Numbered from the stretch's first letter, positions 16,715 to 25,448 are shown. The stretch: 49,180 nt of DNA from a bacterium (GCA_020049615.1 JAIFKN010000088.1:4238-53417); one strand, 5' to 3'. Made by a program: numbers and translations. The notes: generated by a model not told the origin, from the sequence alone.

Positions 16715-18151
16715 ATGCCCCCCTCTCCGACGCCCAGCTCCGCGATCATCGATGTCCGCGCCCACGGGGCGCGCGGCGACGGCACCACCCTGGACACCAG
16801 GTCGATCCAGGCCGCCATCGACCAGGCCGCGGCCCACGGCGGCACGGTGTGGCTGCCGCCGGGCACCTGGCGATCTGGCACGCTGCACCTGCGCTCGCGC
16901 ATCACCCTGCGCCTGGATCCGGCGGCCATCCTGCTGGCCAGCGGCGAGCTCGCCGACTTCCCGGACATCGGTTCGGTGATCCACCACGAGTCCGGTCGAT
17001 CGTTCATCGTCGCCGACGGCTGCGAAGACCTGGTCATCGACGGCGGCGGCGTCATCGACGGCAACGGCCCGGCCTTCTGGACCGAACCGGCTCCCGGCTC
17101 TCGCTGGCTGCGCGCCGATGATGGCCGTCGTCCGCACCCGATGCTGGAACTGCGCCGCTGCCGGCGCCTGCGCATCAGCGATGTGACCATCCGCAACTCG
17201 CCCAGCTGGACGGTGCACCCGTTCTGCTGCGACCACGTCACCCTGCGCGGCGTGACGGTCGAGAACCACCCGTTCGGACCCAACACCGACGGCTTCGACA
17301 TCGATGGCTCCCGCGATGTGTTCATCAGCGACTGCCGGCTGTCCTGCGGCGACGACGGCATCATCATCAAGGCGACCCCGAAGGCGCGCTCCACCGAGCG
17401 CATCGTGATCACCAACTGCATCATCTTCTCGAACTGCATCGGCATCGGCATCGGGCAGGAGACCCAGTGCGGCGTCCGCCAGGTTGCGGTCTCCAACTGC
17501 GTCATCCATCGCAGCCACCGCATGTTCACCATCGGCATCTGGGACGGCGGCGAGGTCGAGGACGTCACGGTGTCCAACCTCACCGGCGACACCCTGGCGC
17601 ACTACTCGCTGGCCCGGCCCCTGCAGTTCGAGGTAAAGCAGTTGTGGAACCTGCCGCAGACCCGGCCTCTGGGCCGGATCCGCAATGTCACGGTGAGCGG
17701 GTTCTCCTGCCGCACCCAGGGCCGGATCCTGGCCACCGCCCAGGACGGCGCCTGGATCGAGAACCTGACCCTGCGCGACATCCGCCTCGACTACGTCCAC
17801 CTCGAGGACCCGATGACGGTGGTGGGGATGGATGGCCGGCGCGGCTCCAACCAGTTCGCCAACGAGAACCTGGAGGCCCGCCGGCGCAACGCGGCCGTGA
17901 TCCTCGAGGGCGTGCGCGGAGCGGAGATCGACGGCCTGCGCGTCCACTGGCCCGCCGCCAGCGCCGCCGACACAGCGGCCGACGGACCGCGCCGCGCCGC
18001 GGGTTCGCCCGATCCGGCCTGGCAGGTGCTGTGGGCCAGGCGCATCGCCGACTGCCGCATCTCGGCCCCCATGGTGCGCGCCAGCATGCCCGGCCTGGCG
18101 GCTGCGGACATCGCCGGAGCCGAAGACTGCCGGATCGACCTCGGCACCTGA
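16715..18151 (+). CDS. GH28-like glycoside hydrolase (pectin-lyase fold)
   Basis: 478 residues, GH28 size. The N-terminus has the family opening (IIDVRAHGARGDGTTLDT). Catalytic motifs: NTD at residues 190-192 (FGPNTDGFDIDGS) and DD at 213-214 (LSCGDDGIIIKA). The third GH28 motif, usually G-H-G, reads GIGIGQET at about 243-250 and lacks the histidine; no clear RIK is seen. It is therefore related to polygalacturonases, but the substrate may differ. No signal peptide is obvious, suggesting a cytoplasmic enzyme acting on imported oligosaccharides. GAGGT 5 nt before the ATG supports the start. The AraC gene at 15721-16623 is divergent from it. Confidence 0.87.
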   Translation: MPPSPTPSSAIIDVRAHGARGDGTTLDTRSIQAAIDQAAAHGGTVWLPPGTWRSGTLHLRSRITLRLDPAAILLASGELADFPDIGSVIHHESGRSFIVADGCEDLVIDGGGVIDGNGPAFWTEPAPGSRWLRADDGRRPHPMLELRRCRRLRISDVTIRNSPSWTVHPFCCDHVTLRGVTVENHPFGPNTDGFDIDGSRDVFISDCRLSCGDDGIIIKATPKARSTERIVITNCIIFSNCIGIGIGQETQCGVRQVAVSNCVIHRSHRMFTIGIWDGGEVEDVTVSNLTGDTLAHYSLARPLQFEVKQLWNLPQTRPLGRIRNVTVSGFSCRTQGRILATAQDGAWIENLTLRDIRLDYVHLEDPMTVVGMDGRRGSNQFANENLEARRRNAAVILEGVRGAEIDGLRVHWPAASAADTAADGPRRAAGSPDPAWQVLWARRIADCRISAPMVRASMPGLAAADIAGAEDCRIDLGT

Positions 18152-18167
18152 CCAGCCGTCCGGGTGC

Positions 18168-19517
18168 TCAGAGCACGATGGAACCGCCATCGGACAGGCG
18201 CGCCCGCAACGCGGCGGGATCGACCTGCCAGGTGGCCGTGCCACCCGTCGCCAGCGAGGCCGCCACGCCGGCGGCTTCGCCCGTCTGGTTCATGGTGATC
18301 ATGACGCGGATGGCGCCGAAGGCTCCCGGGTCGGCGTCGATCATGCGCCCGGCCATGATCAGGTTTGGGCAGTCCCGCCGCACCATCGTGCGATAGGGGA
18401 TCTGGTAGAACCGCGGATCGTCCGCGCCTTCGGGCCGCCACCGGCCCCGCTCCTGGCCACGATGGGTGGTGGAGACCTGACGGCCATCGAGGTACTTGAA
18501 CAGGTGGCCTCCGCCCTGCGGATAGTGGATGTCCACCCGGTAGGTGCCGTTGGCGATGGCGTCGGGAAAGCGCACTCCGCGCAGCACCTCGTCCTCCGTC
18601 AGCCGGTGTTCGCAGCTGAACCGCCTCGTCTCGCGGGTGCCGATCGACCCGGCCAGGGCGAGCAGGCAGAGCTGCGCCCGGCGCTCCGGCAGGAAGCGCC
18701 GGACCATGTCCATCATCCCGCGGATGTGCCGGCGACCCTCCATCTCGGCGTCGCTCAACTGGCGGGCATCGGCGGCATTGGCGCCGAAGCAGTGGGTCTC
18801 GGCGTGCAGGCGCACCGCACCGGCACCGGGGATGGAGCAGCTCCAGCCGGCGTCCTCGGGCAGGCCGAACTCGTTGCGATGCTCGTTATAGAAGCGTCGC
18901 ATGTCGATCCCCTCCAGGCCGACGATCTTGGCGCAGGTGGTCGGCGGCTGGAGCTCGGCGCGCACGCTGAACGGGACGGCGCATTCCCTGGCCAGATCGC
19001 CATCGCCGGTCGCATCGATGAACACGCTGGCGCGGATGGCGCCACGGCCGTCCTTGTTCTCGACCAGCACCGCCTCGATGCGCCCGGCATCGTCCCGGAT
19101 CGCGCGGCAGAACATCGTGTGCAGGAACGGCACGACCCCGGCTTCGCGCACCAGTTCATCGAGTTCGATGGTCAGTTCCTCGGTGTTGAGGATGTAGCGG
19201 GCATCGGGGTTGCGCTCGCGCACCGTCACCGCATCGCGCCGCTGCAGGCGCTCGACCACCTCCAGCGACAGGCCGGCGATGATCCGTTGCTCGTAGCGGT
19301 CGTCGAGGTCGTTGTGCCAGATGCACACCAGGCCGTTGGTGGCGACCCCGCCGAAACGGTTGGTCTTCTCGACCAGGACGACGCTGCAGCCGCCGCGGGC
19401 GGCGCGCACCGCGGCGAACACGCCGGTGCAGCTGCCGCCGAGCACGCAGACGTCGGCTTCGGCGATGACAGGGATGGCGCGGGCGGGTTCGTCGATCTGG
19501 TGCATGCCGTCGATCAT
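18168..19517 (-). CDS. FAD-dependent oxidoreductase (PF12831 type)
   Basis: 449 residues from the ATG at 19517 (a second ATG at 19505 is possible; neither has a good ribosome site). The N-terminal FAD-binding strand reads ADVCVLGGSCTGVFAAVRAA, followed by VLVEKTNRFGGVATNGLV. An internal FIDATGDGDLA and the C-terminal YRTMVRRDCPNLIMAGR and MNQTGEAAGVAA fit the PF12831 family. Such enzymes are common beside sugar-degradation genes in PVC bacteria; the substrate is not known, oxidation of a sugar or polyol being the usual guess. The gene converges on GH28 (16-bp gap) and is divergent from an AraC regulator at 19598. Confidence 0.9.
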   Translation of the reverse strand: MIDGMHQIDEPARAIPVIAEADVCVLGGSCTGVFAAVRAARGGCSVVLVEKTNRFGGVATNGLVCIWHNDLDDRYEQRIIAGLSLEVVERLQRRDAVTVRERNPDARYILNTEELTIELDELVREAGVVPFLHTMFCRAIRDDAGRIEAVLVENKDGRGAIRASVFIDATGDGDLARECAVPFSVRAELQPPTTCAKIVGLEGIDMRRFYNEHRNEFGLPEDAGWSCSIPGAGAVRLHAETHCFGANAADARQLSDAEMEGRRHIRGMMDMVRRFLPERRAQLCLLALAGSIGTRETRRFSCEHRLTEDEVLRGVRFPDAIANGTYRVDIHYPQGGGHLFKYLDGRQVSTTHRGQERGRWRPEGADDPRFYQIPYRTMVRRDCPNLIMAGRMIDADPGAFGAIRVMITMNQTGEAAGVAASLATGGTATWQVDPAALRARLSDGGSIVL

Positions 19518-19550
19518 GCCTGGCGGGAAGGCGCTGGCGCAAGCGGCGGC

Positions 19551-19582
19551 GATGCTGCCGGGCTTTCGCCGGGATGCTGCCG
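19551..19582. promoter_or_regulatory. Candidate AraC operator: GATGCTGCCG direct repeats, 22-bp spacing
   Basis: The 10-bp sequence GATGCTGCCG occurs at 19551-19560 and 19573-19582, 22 bp apart, in the 80-bp gap between the FAD oxidoreductase gene and a divergent AraC regulator. A TTATAG box at 19584-19589 lies just beyond the second copy, 9 bp before the regulator's start. Confidence 0.45.
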
Positions 19583-19597
19583 TTATAGCATGCAAGA

Positions 19598-20365
19598 ATG
19601 GATGCCTTCCAGGCCGCCTTCGCCGTGCTCGCCGACCGGATGCGCATCGCCTGCCAGGCCAGCCTGGCATGGAAGGACGCCGACCCGGTGCGGCGCGATG
19701 CCTGGCCGGCGCATCTGGTCCAGCACCGCGGCGCCTGGTGCAGATCGGTCAAGCGGGATGCGACACGACGGGCTGCCTGCTGCCGGGCCGATCATGCACT
19801 CCCGGACGGAGCGGCGCCCAGGCGACGCCGCTGCCCCTTCGGCGTGGTGGAGCGGGTCGTGCCGTTGCACCGCGATGGCGAACTGCTCGGCTGGTGCTTC
19901 GTCGGGCTGTGGGAGGGCGGTTCCGCCGCCAGTCCGCCGCAGGAACGCGCCCGCGAGGCGGGCGCCGCCGCCGAACTCGTGGCCCGCCTGCTGGCCGGCA
20001 TGGCCCAGCTGCACCCCGGGGCCCGGCCAGCGACGGATCCCCGTCTGGTGCAGGCCCGCGAACTGATCGCCGACGACCTGCAGGCCGGCCTGCGCGCCGG
20101 GCATATCGCCAGACGACTCGGCCTGAGCACCAGCCGATTCGTGCATTGGTTCAAGGCGGCAGCCGGACGGCCCTTCGCAGAGGAGCTGCGCGCCCGGTTG
20201 ATGGCCGTCGCCGGCGCCCGCCTCCTGGCCGGCCCGGAGCCGGTCACGGCCATCGCCCTCGACCTCGGCTATGCCAGTCCGGCCACCTTCACCGCCGCCT
20301 TCACCCGCTTTCATGGCCGGCCACCGGCACGCTGGCGACGGGAGATGGCCACAGCCGGGGAATGA
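19598..20365 (+). CDS. AraC-family regulator beside the FAD oxidoreductase
   Basis: 255 residues. The N-terminal ~130 residues contain Cys-containing segments (HRGAWCRSVKRD, RAACCRADHAL, RRCPFGVVERVVPLHRDGE, LGWCFVGLWEGG) reminiscent of PocR-type sensor domains, not a cupin. The C-terminal double HTH is HIARRLGLSTSRFVHWFKAA and TAIALDLGYASPATFTAAFT, ending GRPPARWR. It is head-to-head with the FAD oxidoreductase and is probably its regulator, through the spaced repeats between the two genes. PocR assignment is tentative; the AraC part is certain. Confidence 0.9.
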   Translation: MDAFQAAFAVLADRMRIACQASLAWKDADPVRRDAWPAHLVQHRGAWCRSVKRDATRRAACCRADHALPDGAAPRRRRCPFGVVERVVPLHRDGELLGWCFVGLWEGGSAASPPQERAREAGAAAELVARLLAGMAQLHPGARPATDPRLVQARELIADDLQAGLRAGHIARRLGLSTSRFVHWFKAAAGRPFAEELRARLMAVAGARLLAGPEPVTAIALDLGYASPATFTAAFTRFHGRPPARWRREMATAGE

Positions 20366-20510
20366 CGTTCCGTGCCTGTCATCACGTGCCTTCACCAGCA
20401 GGCAGCGAAGCAGGCGCCATGGCCCTCCTGCATGCCCACGCAGACCTGCCGCACGGCAACGCCGCCTTGATCCGGGTCCAGGACGTCCCGCCAACAGTGA
20501 GCGTTCTTTG

Positions 20511-20626
20511 CCGGGGGAGGGCTCAGCGCCTCCGCGACGGGGCGTACGACGCCCGTATCCCGTCGCTGCAGGGTTCGTCCCTCCCCCGGAAACCCCCACC
20601 CCAACGAACAGCGCACACGCGCTGTT
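20511..20626. ncRNA. Strongly structured intergenic segment, candidate structured RNA or terminator complex
   Basis: An 11-bp perfect inverted repeat (20511-20521 with 20579-20589) encloses a second nested pair (GCGACGGG with CCCGTCGC) and a CAGCG/CGCTG pair, with a small hairpin in the middle. A separate perfect 8-bp hairpin with a 4-nt loop follows at 20607-20626. No good coding frame covers it. It lies between the AraC gene (ending 20365) and the stop of the CE15-like gene (20658), i.e. at a convergent junction, so a bidirectional terminator is one option. The rest of the 292-bp gap shows nothing clear. Confidence 0.4.
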
Positions 20627-20657
20627 AGAGGGCAGCTTCCTGCCGTGACCGGGCTGA

Positions 20658-21890
20658 TCAGCCGGCTGCTCCCCAGCCATGACCCCGCAGCACGGTCAGC
20701 AGGCGGTACCAATCGACAGCAGTCAGGTCATGGGTGCCAGGCCGGCGGTGGTAGGACACCCGGTGGCCAATCACGGCATCGAGCGGCGGCGGGGTGGCCA
20801 AGGCGCCCACGTCAATCCCGAGCACCTTCCAAGCGGGGGCGGCGTGGATGCATGCCAGCAATTCGCCATCCGGATCGGCCCAGAGATCCTGCTCGGCGCT
20901 GGCGACGTGGAGCAGGCGGGGCGCGATCAGCGCCAGCAGTTGATGCTGGTCCACTGGCAGGTCCGCTTCGCGCTCGTTGAAGGCGTGGTAGTTGCGGCAG
21001 CACCAGTGCGGGAAGTAGGTGTTCATGTGCAGCTGACGCTCGCCGAAGCGACGTCGGGCGATGGCGGCCCCGGTGCAGCCGGAATCGTTGGACATGACCA
21101 CGGCGAAACGCTCGTCCTGCGCCGCCGACCACAAGGCGGTCTTGCCCAGGCGCGAGTGGCCGATCACCCCGATGCGTGCCGGATCGACCTCGGGCACCGC
21201 GGCCAGCAGCGCGTCGAGCGCCCGCCGCAGACCGAAGGCCCATACGGCAAGCGTACCCCAGGCATCACCGGGAGCGGTCGCGGGATCGGCGTCAGGGAAG
21301 AGGGAACGCAGACCATCGCGCCAACCATCTGGGCGGTCCGGCTCGATGTCTCCTGAATACAACGTGGCGACGGCGAAGCCCTGGGCGACGAGGGCGGCGA
21401 CCGGCCAGCGCCTGGCAAGGATGCCGCGATCGGCGTTGCGTGCCTGACCACCGGGAGACCCATCTTCGGTACGCACCGGCACCCAGGCAGTCGGCAAGGT
21501 CGGCCAGTCGTCCGGCACCGTCGTGTGATTGCCGGCGAAATTGAGGCCGAGCAGGCATGGCACCGCTCCATGGACCCGGGCCGGCCGATGCACCAGGATG
21601 CGCAGGGCTCGTTCGCCCAGGCTGGTGGCGATGGTCACCAGGATCTCGCTGCGCACTGCCAGGCCGCCCAGCGCGATGGGATCCTCGCGATCGACACGGA
21701 CGCAGAGCGTCCAGCCGTGCCCGGGCGAGCGGCCGTAGATCGTCTGCGCAAAGAGGTCCAGCAACCTGGCCCGCTGTGCAGGCCAGGTTGCTGCAGTGAG
21801 CGGCATCCCGTTCGCATCGCGGTCCACCGGCACCAGGGTGAAGCTGGGGACTTTCGCAGGATCGGTGAGGGCTGGAGGCAGTTGGCTCAT
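20658..21890 (-). CDS. CE15-like carbohydrate esterase (alpha/beta hydrolase)
   Basis: 410 residues. The nucleophile elbow is IGVIGHSRLGKTALW with Ser246. It is followed by SNDSGCTGAA, the PHWCC segment, LPVDQHQLLALIAPR and ASAEQDLWADPDGE, all characteristic of bacterial CE15 glucuronoyl esterases. The likely catalytic His is H387 in RRPGTHDLT, and the acid probably lies in the WADPDGE stretch. Fungal CE15 enzymes have GCSRxGK; this has His in place of that Cys, as many bacterial members do. Expected activity is hydrolysis of ester-linked sugar acids; acetyl-xylan esterase is the usual automatic label. Its ATG overlaps the sulfatase stop by 4 bp, so the two are coupled. No clear signal peptide is seen. 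Confidence 0.8.
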   Translation of the reverse strand: MSQLPPALTDPAKVPSFTLVPVDRDANGMPLTAATWPAQRARLLDLFAQTIYGRSPGHGWTLCVRVDREDPIALGGLAVRSEILVTIATSLGERALRILVHRPARVHGAVPCLLGLNFAGNHTTVPDDWPTLPTAWVPVRTEDGSPGGQARNADRGILARRWPVAALVAQGFAVATLYSGDIEPDRPDGWRDGLRSLFPDADPATAPGDAWGTLAVWAFGLRRALDALLAAVPEVDPARIGVIGHSRLGKTALWSAAQDERFAVVMSNDSGCTGAAIARRRFGERQLHMNTYFPHWCCRNYHAFNEREADLPVDQHQLLALIAPRLLHVASAEQDLWADPDGELLACIHAAPAWKVLGIDVGALATPPPLDAVIGHRVSYHRRPGTHDLTAVDWYRLLTVLRGHGWGAAG

Positions 21891-23308
21891 GCCGCACCCC
21901 CGTCAGCCCGCCAGGGTGTACCATCGACATCCCACGGACCGCCGAGGTTGTCGGCCGGTGCTGCCAGCGGGGCGATGCGCGGGCGGTACTCATGGGTCAG
22001 CCGATCGACGACCACGCCGCGTCGGATCAACTCGCGCTCGGGCGTGGCGCCGAGATCGCCGACCGCCGCAAGATGCCCGTCGAGGGCGACACGGTGCTCG
22101 GCCAGCTCAGCGGCGTGCGCCGGGTCGCCAGCCAGGTTGGTCATCTGCCAGGGGTCGGCGATGCAGTCGTAGAGTTCCTCTGGCGGCTTGGTCCGGGCGA
22201 ACCAGGCGGCCTGCGCCGGCGTCAGCCGGCCTTCGGCATGCAGGCGGCGCCAGGCGCGCATACCCGGCATCTTCTCGAGGTAGTCATTGCGCTGCGCCCA
22301 GGGCAGGCCGGAGTGGTAGTTGCGGAGGTACAACCAGCGCTGCGAACGGGCGAAGCGGATGCGGTCAAACTGTTCGTCCATGCGGTCGCGGCCGCCGAAG
22401 CAGAAGTCCCGTTGCTGCGCCTGCGCGCCGGCGAACGGGTGGCCATGCAGACCCTCGGGGATGGGCAGTCCGCACCAGGCGAGGATCTGCGGCGCGATAT
22501 CGACCCAGCCGACCAGGCTCTGATGCACGGTGCCGGGGGCGATCCGCCCCGGAGCGCGCACCAGCAGCGGCATGCGCAGGCCGAGGTCATAGCACCAGCG
22601 CTTGCCGCGTGGGATACCGGCGCCGTGATCGACCAGAAAGATGACGATGGTATCGTCGGCTTGGCCGCTCGCCTCGAGATCGGCGAGGATCCTGCCGACC
22701 TGGTCGTCGAGGGCGCGGGCGTTGTCGTGATGGCGGGCGATGTCGGCGCGTATGGCGGAATCATCGGGCAGCCACGGCGGCAGGCGCAGCCGCGCCGGAT
22801 CGCAGCGGCGGGACGGCGGCAGCGCCTCGCGCATCGCATGCAGCGGCCGCTGCCAGTCGTCCTCCGCCGCCGGCCACATGATGCTCTCGTGGGTCACCGC
22901 CAGGTTGGTGTAGCAGAACCAGGGCCCCTGCTTGGGGAAGCCGAGACGTTCCCAGTCGCGGGTGTCGCTGACCTCACGCGGCTGCAACTCGAAGTTGAAA
23001 TCGGTCTTGCCCGGCCAACTCACCTGCCATCCCGCATCCTTCAGCACCCGGGTGAACAGCGGCGGCGGCGCCAGCACGGTCGAGCGCATGTGGTGGGCGC
23101 CATAGGCGTAGGGATAGCGCCCGGTGACCAGGCCCGAGCGCGACGGTGCGCAGACCGGGCAGTGGGTGAAGGCGCGTTCAGCGCGCAGGCCCTGCGCGCC
23201 GAGGCGGTCGAGGTTGGGCGTGGCCGCGTCGGGATCGCCGTAACAGCCGAGATGGGCGCCGGTATCCTCGCCGACCAGCAGGAGGATGTTGGGGCGGCGG
23301 GTGGGCAT
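21887..23308 (-). CDS. Type I (Cys-type) sulfatase
   Basis: 473 residues, family-typical. The N-terminal RRPNILLLVGEDTGAHLGCYG carries a metal aspartate, and the formylglycine motif is CAPSRSGLVTGRYP with C53, needing maturation by a formylglycine-generating enzyme that is not in this window. VIFLVDHGAGIPRGKRW supplies further metal and sulfate ligands. The C-terminal ELYDCIADPWQMTNLAGDP is standard. It probably removes sulfate from a polysaccharide or oligosaccharide, together with the coupled CE15-like esterase (4-bp overlap). GGAG about 10 nt before the ATG supports the start. No signal peptide is visible, so a cytoplasmic location or non-classical export is possible. Confidence 0.93.
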   Translation of the reverse strand: MPTRRPNILLLVGEDTGAHLGCYGDPDAATPNLDRLGAQGLRAERAFTHCPVCAPSRSGLVTGRYPYAYGAHHMRSTVLAPPPLFTRVLKDAGWQVSWPGKTDFNFELQPREVSDTRDWERLGFPKQGPWFCYTNLAVTHESIMWPAAEDDWQRPLHAMREALPPSRRCDPARLRLPPWLPDDSAIRADIARHHDNARALDDQVGRILADLEASGQADDTIVIFLVDHGAGIPRGKRWCYDLGLRMPLLVRAPGRIAPGTVHQSLVGWVDIAPQILAWCGLPIPEGLHGHPFAGAQAQQRDFCFGGRDRMDEQFDRIRFARSQRWLYLRNYHSGLPWAQRNDYLEKMPGMRAWRRLHAEGRLTPAQAAWFARTKPPEELYDCIADPWQMTNLAGDPAHAAELAEHRVALDGHLAAVGDLGATPERELIRRGVVVDRLTHEYRPRIAPLAAPADNLGGPWDVDGTPWRADGGAA

Positions 23309-23310
23309 GG

Positions 23311-23448
23311 TCAGTCGCTCCGGTAGTCGAGTCCGTCGAAGTGCGCCCGGGCATCCTGCGTGTGCAGGTCATAGGCCGCAAGCCCGACTATCGCCGCGGT
23401 GGAGCAGTTCGGGATCCCACCAGAACGTGAACGGAAAGAGGCAGGCGA
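23311..23448 (-). pseudogene. Possible C-terminal remnant of a lost gene upstream of the sulfatase
   Basis: A 45-codon frame without a good start ends 2 bp before the sulfatase ATG and reads like a genuine protein C-terminus (STAAIVGLAAYDLHTQ followed by FDGLDYRSD). In a neighbouring frame just upstream lies another protein-like stretch (CLFPFTFWWDPELL), so a frameshift may separate them. The position, directly before the sulfatase in the same direction, suggests a decayed operon gene. I cannot name the family and the evidence is weak. Confidence 0.25.
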
Positions 23449-23595
23449 TCATCGACACCTTCCCTCCGCCAAAGCTCAACGGTGTGAAGGTGTGACGTCC
23501 GGGCAAGAAGGGAAAATGAGGGAGACGCAGGGCGATCGCAACGCGGACCATGTGGCCAGGATGATCGCCCTGGCAGAGAAGCAAAGCTCCGCCGA

Positions 23596-24648
23596 TCAGC
23601 CCTGACCCGGCGCCTCGACCGGCAGGATCCACTCGGCGTACCAATCGATACCCGCCACGTCGGCCCGCATCACCAGCAGCCAGTAGCGCGGCTCATCGGC
23701 GGACAGATCGGTGTCGGCCGCGACCGGCTGCGGCGGCGTGTCGCGAGCCGCCTCGGCATAGCTCCCATCGGCACGGCGGAACGCCGCCCGCACCCCGGCC
23801 GAGCGCGAACCGGTGAGGCGCTGCGCCTGGGCGATGACCGGCCCGGACGGCAGGTGGAAGGAGAGCCGGGCGTCGAGGCCCTGGCTTGGCAGCGCGCGCA
23901 GGGAGATGTCGACCGGCATCTCGGCCAGACGGTCGATCTGCACCACGGTTCTCATCCCCCTCCTGGTTGCATGGATTGCCCGATATTCCTGCAGGAGCAT
24001 GAGCCGGGCGCTCAACCCGGCTCCATCGTCCAGGGCGATGGCCGGACCGGCGACCTCGAGCTGGCACTGGGTCCCAGTCGTCAGCGGCCAATCGCCAGCC
24101 GTCGGGTCGAGCCGGGCTGGCCGGTAGCGCAGGGCCTGCAGAAGCACGTAGCCGGCGAAGCCAGCCCCGACGAGGGCGAGCGCGCCGAACAGGGCCAACG
24201 GCAACACCCCGTCCCAGGACCCCCGGGCGATCTGCACCACCGCCTGGCTGCCGAGCCCCATGCCGAGCACGGCGAAGGCGAGGGTGCCGCCCACCAGTTG
24301 CTGCAGGGACGTGCGATGCTCCACCAGTCCCGGACCCGACGGCCACGGCCCGCGCGAACGCCAGCCGCGGGCCGGCGCCGGCCTGCCAAACAGCAGGCCG
24401 ACCAGCAGGTACGCTGCCGCGGCGCCGGACAGACAGGCGCCGAGCAGCAGCCAGAGGCGGCCGTCCTGCGCCGTGCGCCAGGCGAGGGCGAGACCGACGG
24501 CCAGTCCGGCCATGATCAGCAGGCCGACCAGCGACTGCGCCGTGGACGGCCCATGCGGTTCCCATGGGCAGCCGCTGAAACGCGGAACCAGTTCGCGATC
24601 GCCACGCACCGGTGGCCCGCCGATGTGCGCGCCGCGCCGGGCGCGCAT
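23596..24648 (-). CDS. Predicted membrane protein with C-terminal soluble domain
   Basis: 350 residues from the ATG at 24648, which shares one base with the stop of the HAD gene (TGATG coupling). Four hydrophobic segments are visible at about 38-57, 65-87, 117-137 and 148-171. A soluble ~180-residue region follows (LTTGTQCQLEVAG, RLAEMPVDISLRALPSQGL, YWLLVMRADVAGIDWYAEWI), with a beta-rich look. No family is recognised and no catalytic motif is seen. It may be a small envelope protein; coupling to a HAD phosphatase gives no firm clue. Confidence 0.65.
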   Translation of the reverse strand: MRARRGAHIGGPPVRGDRELVPRFSGCPWEPHGPSTAQSLVGLLIMAGLAVGLALAWRTAQDGRLWLLLGACLSGAAAAYLLVGLLFGRPAPARGWRSRGPWPSGPGLVEHRTSLQQLVGGTLAFAVLGMGLGSQAVVQIARGSWDGVLPLALFGALALVGAGFAGYVLLQALRYRPARLDPTAGDWPLTTGTQCQLEVAGPAIALDDGAGLSARLMLLQEYRAIHATRRGMRTVVQIDRLAEMPVDISLRALPSQGLDARLSFHLPSGPVIAQAQRLTGSRSAGVRAAFRRADGSYAEAARDTPPQPVAADTDLSADEPRYWLLVMRADVAGIDWYAEWILPVEAPGQG

Positions 24649-25448
24649 CAGGCGTAGGTCCGCTGCATCAGCAGGGGCAGGGCGCACAGCCCGCGGGCGT
24701 GGATGCCGGGCAGGATGTGGCGCGCGACGCGCAGCAGCTTCTCCGGCGCATGCCCCATGGCGCAGCCGTGGCCGGCCCAGGCGACCATCTCGAGATCGTT
24801 CTCGGCGTCGCCCACCGACCAGACATCGGCTCGCTCGACCCCGAGCATCGCCGCCAGCTTGCTCAGACCCCACACCTTGCTGATGCCCTTGGGCAGGATC
24901 TCCAGGCGGTCGGGCTGGCTGAGCACGACGTGGAAGCGGTTGCGGAACTGCTCGCGCAGGTCGGCGACGATGCCCGGCGTGACCAGCGGATCGGCGACGT
25001 ACATGACCTTGAAGCTCGGCCCCTTCCACGGGGTGAAGTCCTCGGGCCGGATCTCGATGTTGGTGCCGTACTTCGCCGGCCAGCCGGCGGTCTCCATGGC
25101 GAGACGGTCCATCCACCAGCTCTTCTCGTCGGGATAGCCGCAGGCGACCCCGCCGCGTCCGCGCAGGGCGGCGAGGATGTCGCGGGTGTCATCCTCATCC
25201 AGGCGCAGGCAGGCCATCGCCGGCTGGCCGGGAAAGCCGACCCAGCCGCCGTTGAAGCAGACCAGCGGGGTGGTCAGGCCGAGGCGCTTCCAGATCGCCT
25301 GGGTGATCAGCACCGGCCGCCCGGTGACGATGGCGATGTGGCAGCCGGCGCGCTGCAGCTCGCGCACCGCGCGTTCGTGGCCGGCGGTCAGGACCGACGC
25401 CTCGGTGAGCAGGGTTCCGTCGAGATCCAGGGCGACCAGGGGGCGCAT
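24648..25448 (-). CDS. HAD superfamily hydrolase, Cof/IIB type
   Basis: 266 residues from the ATG at 25448. Motif I is LVALDLDGTLLTE (nucleophile Asp), motif II IAIVTGRP, motif III lies around the KGISKVWGLSKL lysine, and motif IV is SVGDAENDLEMV. The large insertion between motifs II and III is the IIB cap. Such enzymes dephosphorylate sugar phosphates or similar small molecules. The frame is open further upstream, but that part is antisense to the PhnP-like gene, from which it is divergent by 72 bp. Ribosome site weak. Confidence 0.88.
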   Translation of the reverse strand: MRPLVALDLDGTLLTEASVLTAGHERAVRELQRAGCHIAIVTGRPVLITQAIWKRLGLTTPLVCFNGGWVGFPGQPAMACLRLDEDDTRDILAALRGRGGVACGYPDEKSWWMDRLAMETAGWPAKYGTNIEIRPEDFTPWKGPSFKVMYVADPLVTPGIVADLREQFRNRFHVVLSQPDRLEILPKGISKVWGLSKLAAMLGVERADVWSVGDAENDLEMVAWAGHGCAMGHAPEKLLRVARHILPGIHARGLCALPLLMQRTYA

